Numbered from the stretch's first letter, positions 8,560 to 16,765 are shown. The stretch: 26,996 bases of DNA from JBGSYN01 sp041750975 (GCA_041750975.1 JBGSYN010000032.1:1-26996); one strand, 5' to 3'. The notes: generated by a model from the letters alone, not told the origin. Numbers and translations: made by a program.

Positions 8560-9843
8560 GTGATCGATCGCATCGCCAAAGTCGCATTTTTTCTCGGAGC
8601 GGTCACGCTCGCCACGCTCTATGGGATCTTTGCGGCTCGCTCGGACTGGTTTCCGGCACCGCAGCTGGCAGTTGCCGAATCGACATTCCAGGATCTCAAG
8701 GAAAATTGGCAGAACGATTTGGCGCTGGTGCCGACGCGGCATCTGATCGAGGCCCGCGTCACGCAACGTCCGGAGGACTATAACGGCTTCCAGCTCCACG
8801 AGCCCGGTGCGGCCCAGGGCGGTATGTTGATAGTCGCCGGGCTAAGCCCCGATCAGGACACATCCGTTCACGCCGTCTCCCTCTACGATGAAACCGGAAA
8901 CCTCGTGCATCGCTGGGCGGTCGACTATGCGTCGCTCGATCCCGAAGGTCCGAAGCCGCAAAACGTCATGCTCCATGGCATGGAAGTGTTTCCGGACGGC
9001 TCGTTGGCGCTCGCCTTCGATGCCGGCAACAGGCTTGCAAGGGTCGATGCCTGCAGCGAGCCGCTCTGGATCACTGAAGGCGGCTATCATCACTCGGTAA
9101 CGAGCGATGGTGCGGGCGGACTCTGGGCCTGGCGTGACGAGACCATCATCCGGCTCGACGCAGAGACCGGCGAGGTGACGAACACACTCGACCTGCGTCA
9201 GCAGATCATGCAGGCCGATGGCGGTCAGGAAGGTGTGTTCTCCATTCGCACCGTGGGTTGGGAAGATGGCATGGACTATGCCCCCGACGCTTTCCATGCG
9301 AATGACGTCGAGGCGCTTCGGCCCGAGATGGCGGCGGCTTTTCCCATGTTCGAAGCGGGCGATCTCTTGATCAGCTTGCGCGAGCTCAATCTCGTTGCGG
9401 TGATCGACCCCGAGGACGGGCGTCTGATCTGGTGGCGTCATGGGCCATGGCATAAACAGCACGACCCGGATTTCCTGCCGGATGGGACGATCTCGGTCTA
9501 TGACAACCGCATGGCGCTGGGGGCGTCGCGGATATTGCGGATCGATCCCGCGACCAATGCGACGACGGTCATCTACGAGGGGAGCGAGGAGGAGCCGTTC
9601 TATACCTTCCAGCGCGGCAAGCACGAGGTTCTGGCGAATGGCAACGTCCTGGTCGCCGAATCCCAGGCGGGCCGGGTCTTCGAAGCCGCACCCGACGGCC
9701 GTCTGGTGTGGGAGCGCGAGGCTGTCTGGGATGCCGACCGCAACCTGGTCGTCACCGAAGCCCGAAATATCACGGACGATTTCTTCGAGGCTTCCGCATT
9801 CGACTGCGCCGGAGTTAGGATCGCGGCGCTTGCCGGGCATTGA
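8560..9843 (+). CDS. arylsulfotransferase (ASST)-family protein, membrane-anchored
   Basis: This 427-residue protein starts at GTG 8560 with GGGAAAG just upstream. Residues about 8-24 form a single hydrophobic segment that would anchor the protein or act as an uncleaved signal, placing the rest in the periplasm. The body has repeated beta-propeller-like blades ending in 'DG' turns (EVFPDGSLAL, SDGAGGLWAW, FLPDGTISVYDN, VLANGNVLVAES). It also has the His-rich positions typical of the arylsulfotransferase families: LHGMEVFP (His139), YHHSV (His177-178), AFHANDVE (His246) and GPWHKQHDPDF (His298, His301). ASST enzymes move sulfate between phenolic compounds, but many relatives are uncharacterised, so activity is inferred. 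The gene follows the sulfatase by about 140 bases on the same strand. Confidence 0.82.
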   Translation: MIDRIAKVAFFLGAVTLATLYGIFAARSDWFPAPQLAVAESTFQDLKENWQNDLALVPTRHLIEARVTQRPEDYNGFQLHEPGAAQGGMLIVAGLSPDQDTSVHAVSLYDETGNLVHRWAVDYASLDPEGPKPQNVMLHGMEVFPDGSLALAFDAGNRLARVDACSEPLWITEGGYHHSVTSDGAGGLWAWRDETIIRLDAETGEVTNTLDLRQQIMQADGGQEGVFSIRTVGWEDGMDYAPDAFHANDVEALRPEMAAAFPMFEAGDLLISLRELNLVAVIDPEDGRLIWWRHGPWHKQHDPDFLPDGTISVYDNRMALGASRILRIDPATNATTVIYEGSEEEPFYTFQRGKHEVLANGNVLVAESQAGRVFEAAPDGRLVWEREAVWDADRNLVVTEARNITDDFFEASAFDCAGVRIAALAGH

Positions 9844-9935
9844 GAAACGCTCGAGGGGCGTGCAGTCCACGCGCTGCACGAATTGTCGGTAAAAGTTGGA
9901 TTTCGAGAGGTAGCCCGCTTCCATCTGGATGGCCG
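9844..9935 (-). pseudogene. remnant of an AraC/XylS-type regulator C-terminus
   Basis: On the minus strand this short stretch reads MEAGYLSKSNFYRQFVQRV, then CTPLERF. This matches the second helix-turn-helix of AraC-family regulators (the usual pattern is GF-S-S-FxRxFxRxxGxTPxxYR). Nothing upstream (9936-10109) continues an AraC protein in frame, and the frame runs on without a stop into the antisense of the sulfotransferase gene. It is therefore a decayed fragment of about 30 codons. The remaining DNA up to 10109 shows no gene I can support; a 38-codon plus-strand frame ending at about 10050 is unrecognised. Confidence 0.6.
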
Positions 9936-10109
9936 GCTCCGGTAATGTTGGCCAACGCCTTACCTTGATCCTCGATCTCGACCTCGTAATCTTCGTCGGC
10001 AATTACAGGCAGCGCGATGCATGGCGGGTGCCGGTCAAGATCATCGCTTAGATTGTCTACCCGGCGTTGGTCGACGACTAACGATCCGAGGACTGATTGT
10101 GCCGAGGTC

Positions 10110-11192
10110 TCAGCCCGGGCTCGAACTGCGAAGGCTGCAGATCTGCTTCAGGGCTTGCCATTCTGCTGCGGTCAGTTCGTTCCCACCTTGAGGTTCTGCG
10201 ACCCATCCGGACAGATAGCCAATCCGTTCATCGACGCTCGGATGGGTCGAGAGGAAGGCAAGGTCGGCGTCGTCCTCGTGCACGGAGCCCATTCGCTTGA
10301 AGAACGCGACCAGTCCCGCCGTGCCGATGCCGGTTGTCGAGAGCAGATCGACCGCATAGAGATCCGCCTCGCGCTCCATATCGCGGCTATAATCCATCGA
10401 CGCCATCTGGTCGGCCAAGTGTATGATGGAAACGTCGCCGACCGCGAAGCCGAACATCAACTCGATCAAAAGGCTGGAGCTTAGAGCCCGCATGAAACCT
10501 TCGAGGGAATGCTGGTAGGCCACATGCCCCATTTCGTGCGCCAGAATGCCCGAAAGCTCATCCTGCGAGTCGACAAAGCCCAAGAGGCCCGAAAAGACAA
10601 CGCTGCTCCTGGCCGGAACGGCGAACGCATTGACCTCATCGTCCTCGATGACCTGGACCCGCAAGGGCCCGTCGCCATCCGCCGCGATCTCCAGCGGCGC
10701 GATCAGTTTGGCGAGGGCTGCAAGGCCTTCGGGCCCAGTGCACTTCGCCCGATCCTCGCCGAGCAACTGGTCGATTGCAAAGTCGCCAAGCCGATTGGAC
10801 CAATTTTCCGGGATCTGGGGTGCAAGTGCTGCCGCGAGATGGGGCAGCGCTTGGTTGGCGCCGACGACGATGGCGATTGCCAGCGCTGCCCACATAACCA
10901 GCGATCGGATCGAGAGCGACACTTGGGCGCGAGGCAAGGCGGTCCTCGGCAGCCGTTCGATGATGGCCGCCGCCTGTTCGGTCATTTGAAGTCTCGTTTG
11001 TGGGCGTTCCCGATGATTGAAGACCACCATCCCGCCATCCAGCGGCGCCGGGATGGCGATGATGTCGCCATAGGACCATTCGAGATCGATGATGCCCGTT
11101 TGGTCCTTCAGACGCAGGCCACAGGCCTCGAGTTCGATCGAGACCGCAAAACTCCGGGCGCGCTCGCCGTCCGAAAACCGGCCCCGGATCAA
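10110..11192 (-). CDS. M48-family zinc metallopeptidase
   Basis: This 360-residue protein has an N-terminal beta domain (about residues 3-70, GRFSDGERARSFAVSIE...) of the sort that precedes many M48 peptidases. A membrane segment follows (about 95-125), then the catalytic domain. Zinc ligands are visible in HEMGH (His219, Glu220, His223) and the third ligand Glu275 in MEREADLYA; STHPSVDERI (about 315-324) is also typical. The protein is expected to degrade damaged or specific membrane or periplasmic proteins. The start is TTG 11192, whose TTGA overlaps the stop codon of the upstream DUF898 remnant. An in-frame TGA lies four codons upstream, so no longer start exists, and the N-terminal domain begins right after it. 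Translation therefore seems to depend on coupling. Confidence 0.88.
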   Translation of the reverse strand: MIRGRFSDGERARSFAVSIELEACGLRLKDQTGIIDLEWSYGDIIAIPAPLDGGMVVFNHRERPQTRLQMTEQAAAIIERLPRTALPRAQVSLSIRSLVMWAALAIAIVVGANQALPHLAAALAPQIPENWSNRLGDFAIDQLLGEDRAKCTGPEGLAALAKLIAPLEIAADGDGPLRVQVIEDDEVNAFAVPARSSVVFSGLLGFVDSQDELSGILAHEMGHVAYQHSLEGFMRALSSSLLIELMFGFAVGDVSIIHLADQMASMDYSRDMEREADLYAVDLLSTTGIGTAGLVAFFKRMGSVHEDDADLAFLSTHPSVDERIGYLSGWVAEPQGGNELTAAEWQALKQICSLRSSSPG

Positions 11193-11401
11193 AACACCAC
11201 GTCAAGCCCGGAATCGAGGTCCAGGCCCTGCTCCATGGCCTCGCCCGAGCGCCCGAGCACCTCGTCCGACTGGTGGATCGTCGCGGTATCGAGATCGCCG
11301 ACGAGAAAGAGATGACCGGCAAGGTAGCGATTATTGCGATGGATCACAAAGGGCCTCGCCAGGCCGATCGTGAAGAGCATGAGCAAGAGATTGCGAACGC
11401 G
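11189..11401 (-). pseudogene. DUF898 (YjgN-like) membrane protein, C-terminal stump
   Basis: The open frame gives 70 residues beginning RVRNLLLMLFTIGLARPF, followed by HRNNRYLAGHLFLVGDLD and ending GEAMEQGLDLDSGLDVVF. This resembles the C-terminal end of DUF898/YjgN proteins, in which a membrane helix leads into P-x-x-x-x-R-x-RYL and a final GE-x-x-D-x-x-D segment. The family is several hundred residues long with many spans. Here an in-frame TGA (11402-11404) lies directly upstream and only about 170 bases separate it from the cupin gene, so the N-terminal part is gone. DUF898 genes commonly precede M48 peptidase genes, so this was probably the intact partner once. The stump's stop overlaps the M48 TTG start and may still provide translational coupling. 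Confidence 0.6.
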
Positions 11402-11457
11402 TCACTGACACGCGCTTCGATGTAATAATTCTAATTGGATCCGGCCTCGACAAAGAT

Positions 11458-11490
11458 CACACACCCCGGATCACAGACCCGGAGTGTGTG
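11458..11490. repeat. 12-base inverted repeat between DUF898 stump and cupin gene
   Basis: CACACACCCCGG (11458-11469) and CCGGAGTGTGTG (11479-11490) pair over 12 positions with one mismatch around a 9-base loop. It lies about 80 bases downstream of the cupin gene stop. It could terminate that transcript, although no T-run follows on the minus strand. It could also be a scar linked to the loss of the DUF898 5' part. Confidence 0.5.
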
Positions 11491-11572
11491 TCCAGGTGCG
11501 ACTACGATCATGTCCCAAGTATTTGCGCGCGCTTTCCGGCGTGAGCGCATGTCACCGTCAATTCCGTACGCG

Positions 11573-12193
11573 CTAATCCATCGATTCCGGCTTGGCGAAC
11601 TCCTGGGTCGGATCGACGAGGAACATGATCAGCCCGACCAGATCCTCGTCGCCGGTACTGGTAGCCACCATCGGCGTGTGCGGTGGTTGACCGGCCTGCG
11701 CCTCGCCTTTCGCAAGCACGTTGGACTTATCCGGCCAGCGGACCGTCACTTCTCCGGCCAGGATGTACATCGCCTCGGAACCCGGATGCGAATGCGTGCT
11801 GGTCATGGTTCCTGGCGGCGCGAGGCTGGTATTGATCCGCAGCAAATATTCCGGGGCGTCGAACCGGTCGATGGGGCCGACTGACGCCACCACTTCCCCG
11901 CCATGCCCCTTGTCGTCCTCCGGTCCAATCGTCAGCAGCCAGGCCTTGCCGTCAAATTCGGTTGCAAGGCTCGTCTCTCCGACGGCCGCCTTGGCCTCTT
12001 CCAGCGTCGGAAATGTCTCGGCCGTCCAGTACAGGTCGCCTTCCGGGAGGGCCGCGAGAGGCTTTTCCGCAATCTTTTCGACAACGAACTTGCCTTGGCT
12101 TTGCGCGGCTGCCTGGCCGGGCGTCAGCATTACCACAGCACCGAAGAGGACCGGCACGACGGACCAAAAAGAACGGGAATTATCTTTCATCAT
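11573..12193 (-). CDS. secreted cupin-domain protein
   Basis: This 206-residue protein has a signal peptide at its start (MMKDNSRSFW, a hydrophobic core, then GQAAAQSQ) and a C-terminal cupin barrel. The metal-binding cupin motif 1 is visible in THSHPGSEAMYILAGEV, with His, His and Glu ligands, and the second half has GQPPHTPMVAT. Between them lies a region starting DLYWTAETFPTLEEAKAAVG, a pattern seen in exported cupins of proteobacteria. The start at ATG ATG 12193/12190 follows a GGGGG stretch very closely, and the signal peptide supports it over an in-frame start at 12376. Enzymatic activity cannot be assigned; such proteins may act on small molecules or simply bind them. It is a single gene between the DUF898 stump and a hairpin-rich gap. 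Confidence 0.8.
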   Translation of the reverse strand: MMKDNSRSFWSVVPVLFGAVVMLTPGQAAAQSQGKFVVEKIAEKPLAALPEGDLYWTAETFPTLEEAKAAVGETSLATEFDGKAWLLTIGPEDDKGHGGEVVASVGPIDRFDAPEYLLRINTSLAPPGTMTSTHSHPGSEAMYILAGEVTVRWPDKSNVLAKGEAQAGQPPHTPMVATSTGDEDLVGLIMFLVDPTQEFAKPESMD

Positions 12194-12554
12194 CCCCCGA
12201 ATCCCATGCAAAATACCTCGAACAGGCTCGAGAACTAAGCCGAAGCCCCTCAAGACTATGGTTTCGGTGGCGCCATACGATGACCGACCACCCGCAATAC
12301 TCACGGACTTTCGTATCGGGTCTTCGAATCGGAAGACGAGCCTATGGCAACGACCCATGTCTTTACCACCACTCATAGTAGCATAGGAAGATGGACACTT
12401 CTACCAGGATTCCGCATCTGTCCTGGTCTTATCTGACCGGAAATGCCGGAGACATCTTACCCACGTTCCCAATCGGCTTGCTTCCCGTGGGCTAGGAAGA
12501 CCGAAGCGAAGCTACCAGGCAATTTCTGTTGTCCAGCCTGTGAGGTCGGGCATG

Positions 12555-12575
12555 CCGGTCGCTAAAGACGACCGG
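12555..12575. other. perfect 7-base hairpin
   Basis: CCGGTCG (12555-12561) and CGACCGG (12569-12575) are perfect complements around a 7-base AT-rich loop. It may be part of a transcript end or a regulator site; no T-run follows on either strand. Confidence 0.4.
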
Positions 12576-12675
12576 GGAGGTTAATCCGACCGTTTGCGGA
12601 AGTTTTTCGGCGCGCCGTTGGAAAGACCATTCCCGTCGCCGCCATTGTCCATTAGGGCCGCAAGTTAGGCCATGT

Positions 12676-12712
12676 GCCGGCCGTCGCAATATTGAGTATC
12701 GCGGCGGCCGGC
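12676..12712 (-). terminator. long GC-rich hairpin, possible transcript end of the gene at 12755-13174
   Basis: GCCGGCCGTCGC (12676-12687) pairs with GCGGCGGCCGGC (12701-12712) over 12 positions, with one T-G position, around an AT-rich 13-base loop. On the minus strand it lies about 40 bases after the stop of the small membrane-protein gene. The position fits a terminator or 3' stabilising structure. No clear T-run follows, so the call is tentative. Confidence 0.4.
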
Positions 12713-12754
12713 CAAATTAGGGCGTTCACGCCAGTCTATGTATGACTAGCCGAT

Positions 12755-13174
12755 CTAACTCGCTTCTAGAGTGACGTTTGACGCCTCTGTGGTCGGCATT
12801 TCCATCTCGACCAATGCGTCGGCGCACAAATCAGCTGCATCGTCGATCGGATCGTCGATGCCTGCGATGGTCACCCAGCCGCCATCCTCGATGAAGGTGT
12901 CGCGGCTCCAACTGCTTTCCGCTTTCAGCTTGGTCAAAAGGCCAGGCGCATTCGCTTCGGTGATGAAGCGCTCGACACAAATTGCGGATGCCAGTTGGGC
13001 TTGCGCCTCCGCCGCGGCGTTGTCCGCCATCTCACGAGCTCCGCCCGCCGTGGTCCAGTTGAAATACGCGAAGCCCAAAACCATTGTCGCGACGGCTCCG
13101 CCGGCGAAACTCCAGACGATCGTTCCCTTGGAAGGTTGGTAGCTCTTCCAACGTTCTCCGATACCATTAGCCAT
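12755..13174 (-). CDS. small single-span membrane protein, conserved hypothetical
   Basis: This 139-residue protein has a basic, Trp-containing N-terminus (WKSYQPSKGTIVWSF), one membrane helix (about residues 20-38), then an Ala-rich helical stretch (MADNAAAEAQAQLASAICVERFI) and an acidic C-terminal part. I recall similar WK-x-x-PSK...REMA...A-x-CVERF proteins as conserved hypotheticals in alphaproteobacteria, without known function. The ATG at 13174 has GGAGA 7 bases upstream, a good ribosome site. It is a single-gene unit facing a 486-base AT-rich upstream region that should hold its promoter. Confidence 0.75.
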   Translation of the reverse strand: MANGIGERWKSYQPSKGTIVWSFAGGAVATMVLGFAYFNWTTAGGAREMADNAAAEAQAQLASAICVERFITEANAPGLLTKLKAESSWSRDTFIEDGGWVTIAGIDDPIDDAADLCADALVEMEMPTTEASNVTLEAS

Positions 13175-13660
13175 ATCTATTCTCCGTGATGAGTTGTCAC
13201 CAATTCCGCCACGACATGTTGCTCATTCGACCATGATGTGTAACGTCACTGGGAAATAATAATGCTACAGGATTCCGATCTTTTGTCAACATTGCATGTT
13301 TTTTGGTCGATAATGAAAATAATATTTGATCCTCTAAACCGAGCGTATTCTCTCAAGTTGGCAGAATAATCAGATATTTATTCGCACCTATATTCAGTTT
13401 TCTAGTACGAATATAACTTGTAGATTGTTAGCTGCATGACATGTGGACTCTTTTCTATACACGTGATGCTCGCTTCATGGGCATTCACACCGGTCGCCAA
13501 TCCGGTCGCGTCGATCCGCCTTCTGGAATTCAGTAGCGTTAAAAGCGCGGCGGCCTGCTGAGTGTTTGAGCATCGAGGGTCGTTGCCGCAGGGAAATACG
13601 GGAAATCGACTGATGGCACGCGACTTGCGTTGGAATCTGCCATATTCGGGAGTTCACGAA
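13175..13660. other. 486-base AT-rich gap between divergent transcription units
   Basis: The part from about 13235 to 13440 is markedly richer in A and T than the surrounding chromosome. No reading frame with coding character was found on either strand. It separates the minus-strand membrane protein gene from the plus-strand VOC/ABC operon, so promoters for both are expected here. I could not fix convincing -35/-10 boxes by eye. Confidence 0.5.
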
Positions 13661-14158
13661 ATGCTCATCACCGGCCTGTTGCATGTCGCGATCAAAACCA
13701 ACGACCTTGCCGCGACCAACCGCTTCTATACCGAGGTCATCGGCCTGAAGCAGGCGAAGCGGCCTGATTTCGGCTATCCGGGCGCTTGGCTCGCGGTGCC
13801 GACCCCCGTCGGCGAGGCCGTCATCCATATCTATGCGGGCGGCCCTGCTTTGGGTGCCGAAGGCATGGCGCCGATCGGAACCGCGGCGATCGATCATGTC
13901 TCGGTGACCGCCAGCGGCTATCATCGTTTCAAGGAACGCTTCGACGCCTTCCAATTGCCATGGCGCGAGTTCGCCATCCCCGGCACCACGCTCTGGCAGC
14001 TCTTCATCTACGACCCGAGCGGCGTCCAGCTAGAGCTCACGTTCGACGGGGACGCCGAGGAAGGCCCGGCACCCGATATGTCGCCCGGCCGCGGCTATGT
14101 CGCCGGGTCTTCCTTCTTCGATCCCGCCGCCTACACCGCCTTCGCCGCCACCTCTTGA
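13661..14158 (+). CDS. VOC (vicinal oxygen chelate) family enzyme
   Basis: This 165-residue protein has two beta-alpha-beta-beta-beta modules of the glyoxalase/dioxygenase superfamily. Candidate metal ligands are at the usual places: His8 in LLHVAIKT, His56 in AVIHIYAG, His79 in AIDHVSVTA and Glu125 in QLELTFDG. The stretch FYTEVIGL (about 22-29) is also typical. Such enzymes isomerise, cleave or epimerise small molecules through a metal-bound intermediate; the exact reaction cannot be decided. The ATG at 13661 has GGGAG 9 bases upstream and the protein begins right at its first strand; an in-frame start at 13562 would add 33 unlikely residues. It is the first gene of the operon with the ABC importer and FAD monooxygenase, 11 bases before the binding-protein gene. 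Confidence 0.87.
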   Translation: MLITGLLHVAIKTNDLAATNRFYTEVIGLKQAKRPDFGYPGAWLAVPTPVGEAVIHIYAGGPALGAEGMAPIGTAAIDHVSVTASGYHRFKERFDAFQLPWREFAIPGTTLWQLFIYDPSGVQLELTFDGDAEEGPAPDMSPGRGYVAGSSFFDPAAYTAFAATS

Positions 14159-14169
14159 GGAATTCGACA

Positions 14170-15153
14170 ATGATCCAATCGACCAGACTGCGATCGATGA
14201 TGCTGGCCATCGCCCTCGCCGCATCGGCTCCGGCTCTGGCCCAGGACCTCGTCCGGGTCGGTGTGTTCCCGGTTTCCTCGGCACTGCCCTATTTCGTGGC
14301 CCATGATCGCGGCTATTTCGAGGAGCAGGGCATCGAGACCGAGGCCGTGAGGCTGATGGGCGGCCCGCCGATCGTCGGTGCGCTGATCGGCAATCAGATC
14401 GACGCCGCGGCCAATCTGGTGACCATCGAGGGCATGAACGCCAATCAGCTCAAGCCAGGTGTCGCAACATACATCGCCATCTACGGCCAGAATGCCGAGT
14501 ACCAGATGGAGCATTTCGTTGCCCGCGCCGATCTGCCGGAAGGCGATCTGGCGAGCCTCGCGAACCACGAGGGCGAGCTGAAGGTGATGTCGGCGCCGGG
14601 GCCGGCCAACATGTCGATGGCGCGCGCGGTGCTCGAAAGCTTCGGGCTCGAGGAAGGTGTGGATTACCGCATGACCGAGCTTGCCATGAACGTGCATGTC
14701 GATGCGATGACCAAGGGCACCTTCGATCTCGGCTACACCCTGGAGCCAACCGCGACCGTGATGGTCGAGCAGGGGGCGAAGCCCCTCGAGGCGGGCGTCA
14801 TCTCGACCTACATCATCGGCCGCAAGGAGGCGCTGGCCTTCGCCGCCGGGGCAGCACTGTCCTCGGCCTTCATCGAGAGCCAGCCCGACGTCGCGGCTCG
14901 CTATGCGGCTGCCTGGCGCAAGGCGCTCGACGACATCGAAACCGATCCCACGACCCGCGAACCGCTGGCCGGCAATACCTTCACCCCGCCCGATGTGGCG
15001 ATGACCATGCCGATGCCCAAATTCATGATGGTCGACGCACTGACCGAACAGGATCGGGCGGATTTTCAGGCGATGATGGATTTCGCCTATAAGGCCGAGG
15101 TGCTGACCGATCCGATCGACACCGGCGAGTTCCTGACCGTCCTCGATCGGTGA
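14170..15153 (+). CDS. ABC transporter substrate-binding protein, NMT1/THI5-like (SsuA/TauA type)
   Basis: This 327-residue periplasmic protein has a Sec signal peptide (residues 1 to about 24, ending PALAQ). The mature start DLVRVGVFPVSSALPYFVAHDRGYFEEQGIETE is the classic opening of NMT1/SsuA-like binding proteins: the substrate-lobe strand, then an aromatic residue, then the GYF-x-x-GI motif. Later parts GALIGNQIDAAANLVTIEG and MTKGTFDLGYTLEP fit the hinge and second lobe. The family binds sulfonates, nitrate, pyrimidine precursors, aromatic acids and other small molecules. GAGGAA lies upstream of the ATG. The stop overlaps the GTG start of the ATPase gene (GTGA), so the importer genes are translationally coupled. 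Confidence 0.92.
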   Translation: MIQSTRLRSMMLAIALAASAPALAQDLVRVGVFPVSSALPYFVAHDRGYFEEQGIETEAVRLMGGPPIVGALIGNQIDAAANLVTIEGMNANQLKPGVATYIAIYGQNAEYQMEHFVARADLPEGDLASLANHEGELKVMSAPGPANMSMARAVLESFGLEEGVDYRMTELAMNVHVDAMTKGTFDLGYTLEPTATVMVEQGAKPLEAGVISTYIIGRKEALAFAAGAALSSAFIESQPDVAARYAAAWRKALDDIETDPTTREPLAGNTFTPPDVAMTMPMPKFMMVDALTEQDRADFQAMMDFAYKAEVLTDPIDTGEFLTVLDR

Positions 15154-15968
15154 GCAGTGCGGCGCGCGCGCTCGACCCAGGGCCTGCCGGCGATCTTCGC
15201 TGGTTCGCGCCCGGCACGCACATCACCGTCCGTGGCCTCGTCAAACGGTTTGCGGAAGCCACCGTCTACGACGGCTTCGACCTCGATATCCCGCGCGGCC
15301 GGATCGTCTCGGTGTTCGGCCCGAACGGGTGTGGCAAGAGTACCCTCATCAACATCATCTCCGGCCTGCTGCCGCACGATTCAGGCTCGATCCTGTTCGA
15401 CGGCAAGACCATCGCCGAAACCCGGATCGGCTATGTCTTCCAGAACTATCGGGAAGCGCTCTTTCCCTGGTCGAGAGCCATCGAGAATATCGCCTATCCC
15501 TTGCGGCGCATGGGTCTCGGCCGGACCGAGCGCAAGCGCCGGATCGAGGCACTGATCGCCCGCTTCGACGTGCCGATCGATTTCAACCGCTATCCTTACG
15601 AGCTCTCCGGCGGCCAGCAGCAAACCGTCTCGATCATGCGCGCCCTCGTCGTTGAGCCCGAGGTGCTGTTCCTGGACGAGCCCTTTTCGGCACTCGATTA
15701 CGAAATGACATTGCTGATGCGCGATCAGCTGCAGAAGGTCTTCATGGACACGCGCACGACCACGGTGCTGGTCAGCCACGATCTCGAGGAGGCGGTCTGG
15801 CTGGCAGACAAGGTGCTGCTGTTGACCCGTCAGCCGACCCGCATCGCCGAGTTCGTCGATATCGACATCGCCCGGCCGCGCCACGACCGGACCCTGACCG
15901 ATCCGAACTTCATTGCGCTGCGCAGCCACTGTTTGGAGGTGTTTCGGCGGGAGGCGAGGGCCGCGTGA
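15150..15968 (+). CDS. ABC transporter ATP-binding protein (SsuB/TauB type)
   Basis: This 272-residue ATPase has all functional motifs: Walker A GPNGCGKST (about 57-65), Q-loop Gln98 in YVFQNYREALFPW, signature LSGGQ (152-156), Walker B VLFLDEP (172-178, catalytic Glu177) and switch His210 in LVSHDLEEA. It powers import by the neighbouring permease and binding protein. It starts at GTG 15150, overlapping the preceding stop by 4 bases, and its own stop overlaps the next gene's GTG the same way. The roughly 25 residues before the first strand are somewhat longer than usual. Confidence 0.95.
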   Translation: MSSAARALDPGPAGDLRWFAPGTHITVRGLVKRFAEATVYDGFDLDIPRGRIVSVFGPNGCGKSTLINIISGLLPHDSGSILFDGKTIAETRIGYVFQNYREALFPWSRAIENIAYPLRRMGLGRTERKRRIEALIARFDVPIDFNRYPYELSGGQQQTVSIMRALVVEPEVLFLDEPFSALDYEMTLLMRDQLQKVFMDTRTTTVLVSHDLEEAVWLADKVLLLTRQPTRIAEFVDIDIARPRHDRTLTDPNFIALRSHCLEVFRREARAA

Positions 15969-16765
15969 AGGCGACCCATACTTCAAAAGGCGAGCAATTC
16001 GGGACCCGGCTCAAAGATTTTGCCCGGCGGCTGACACCGCTCGCCGGTGTCCTGATTTTCCTCGTCGCCTGGCATCTCGCCTGGGCCGCAGCAATCGTCG
16101 ATCCGGTCCTGCTGCCGAGCCCGATCGCCATGTTCGAAGCGATGCTGACCGGCCTCCAGGGCGATCTCGGCTATCATTTCCTGCGCACGGTCGAGCGCAC
16201 CGTGATTTCGTTCCTGATCGCAGCCGCCATCGCCATGCCGCTGGGCCTGCTGCTCGGCAGCTCGGTGCAGCTCTATCGCGGTTGCGAGTTCATCATCGAT
16301 TTCTTTCGGTCGACGCCGGCCTCGGCGGTCTTCCCGCTGTTCCTGGTCCTGTTCGGGGTCGGCGACGAGACCAAGATCCTCGTCGCCGTGTTCGGCGCCA
16401 GCCTCGTGATTCTCTTCAATGTCGCTTATGGCGTGATGAACGTCCGCCAGACCCGCCTCCTCGCAGCGAAGGTCATGGGCGCCAACCGGTTCCAGGTGCT
16501 GCGCGACGTCGTCGTTTGGGAGAGCTTGCCGCAATCCTTCATCGGCCTGCGCAACGGCGTGTCGCTGGCCCTCATTATCATCATCGTCGCCGAGATGTTC
16601 ATCGGCTCGAGCGACGGCCTCGGCTACCGGCTGATCGAGGCGCAGATGCTGTTCCGTATGCCCGAAATGTATGCCGCGATCTTCCTCGCAGGGGGCCTCG
16701 GCTACGGCCTCAACGTCATTTTTCTGCTGCTCGAGAAACGCGTGATCCATTGGGGCGGCCGTTGA
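15965..16765 (+). CDS. ABC transporter permease (SsuC/TauC type)
   Basis: This 266-residue inner-membrane protein has about six hydrophobic spans of the BPD-transport permease type. The cytoplasmic EAA-like loop that contacts the ATPase is visible as VMGANRFQVLRDVVVWESLPQ (split around residue 180). An early segment LPSPIAMFEAM and FFRSTPASAVFPLFLVLFGVG are typical of SsuC/TauC relatives. It starts at GTG 15965 inside the GTGA overlap with the ATPase gene and ends at TGA 16763-16765, within which the monooxygenase TTG start lies. It forms the importer with the two preceding genes. Confidence 0.94.
   Translation: MKATHTSKGEQFGTRLKDFARRLTPLAGVLIFLVAWHLAWAAAIVDPVLLPSPIAMFEAMLTGLQGDLGYHFLRTVERTVISFLIAAAIAMPLGLLLGSSVQLYRGCEFIIDFFRSTPASAVFPLFLVLFGVGDETKILVAVFGASLVILFNVAYGVMNVRQTRLLAAKVMGANRFQVLRDVVVWESLPQSFIGLRNGVSLALIIIIVAEMFIGSSDGLGYRLIEAQMLFRMPEMYAAIFLAGGLGYGLNVIFLLLEKRVIHWGGR

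Larger units (their letters stand above)
12194..12754. other. 561-base gap without a supported gene
   Basis: No reading frame here looks coding on either strand; a 65-codon minus-strand frame (12492-12689) has no recognisable features or ribosome site. The stretch should hold the promoter of the cupin gene (near 12200-12400) and the 3' untranslated region of the gene ending at 12755. Two strong inverted repeats are listed separately. Confidence 0.5.

Noticed and set aside
8842..10002. A 386-codon minus-strand frame opposite the ASST gene
   Set aside because: Only its first 30-50 codons resemble anything (AraC HTH scrap); the rest is antisense of the ASST gene.
9940..10051. A short plus-strand frame ending ...DAWRVPVKIIA
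   Set aside because: Only 38 codons, no ribosome site and no recognised family; it may be a gene tail, but this cannot be supported.
12492..12689. A 65-codon minus-strand frame in the gap
   Set aside because: No ribosome site, no family resemblance, and it spans hairpin DNA.
15913..16761. An N-terminal extension of about 283 codons on the FAD monooxygenase
   Set aside because: It overlaps the permease gene in another frame and is Arg-rich noise; the flavin fold begins right at the TTG at 16762.
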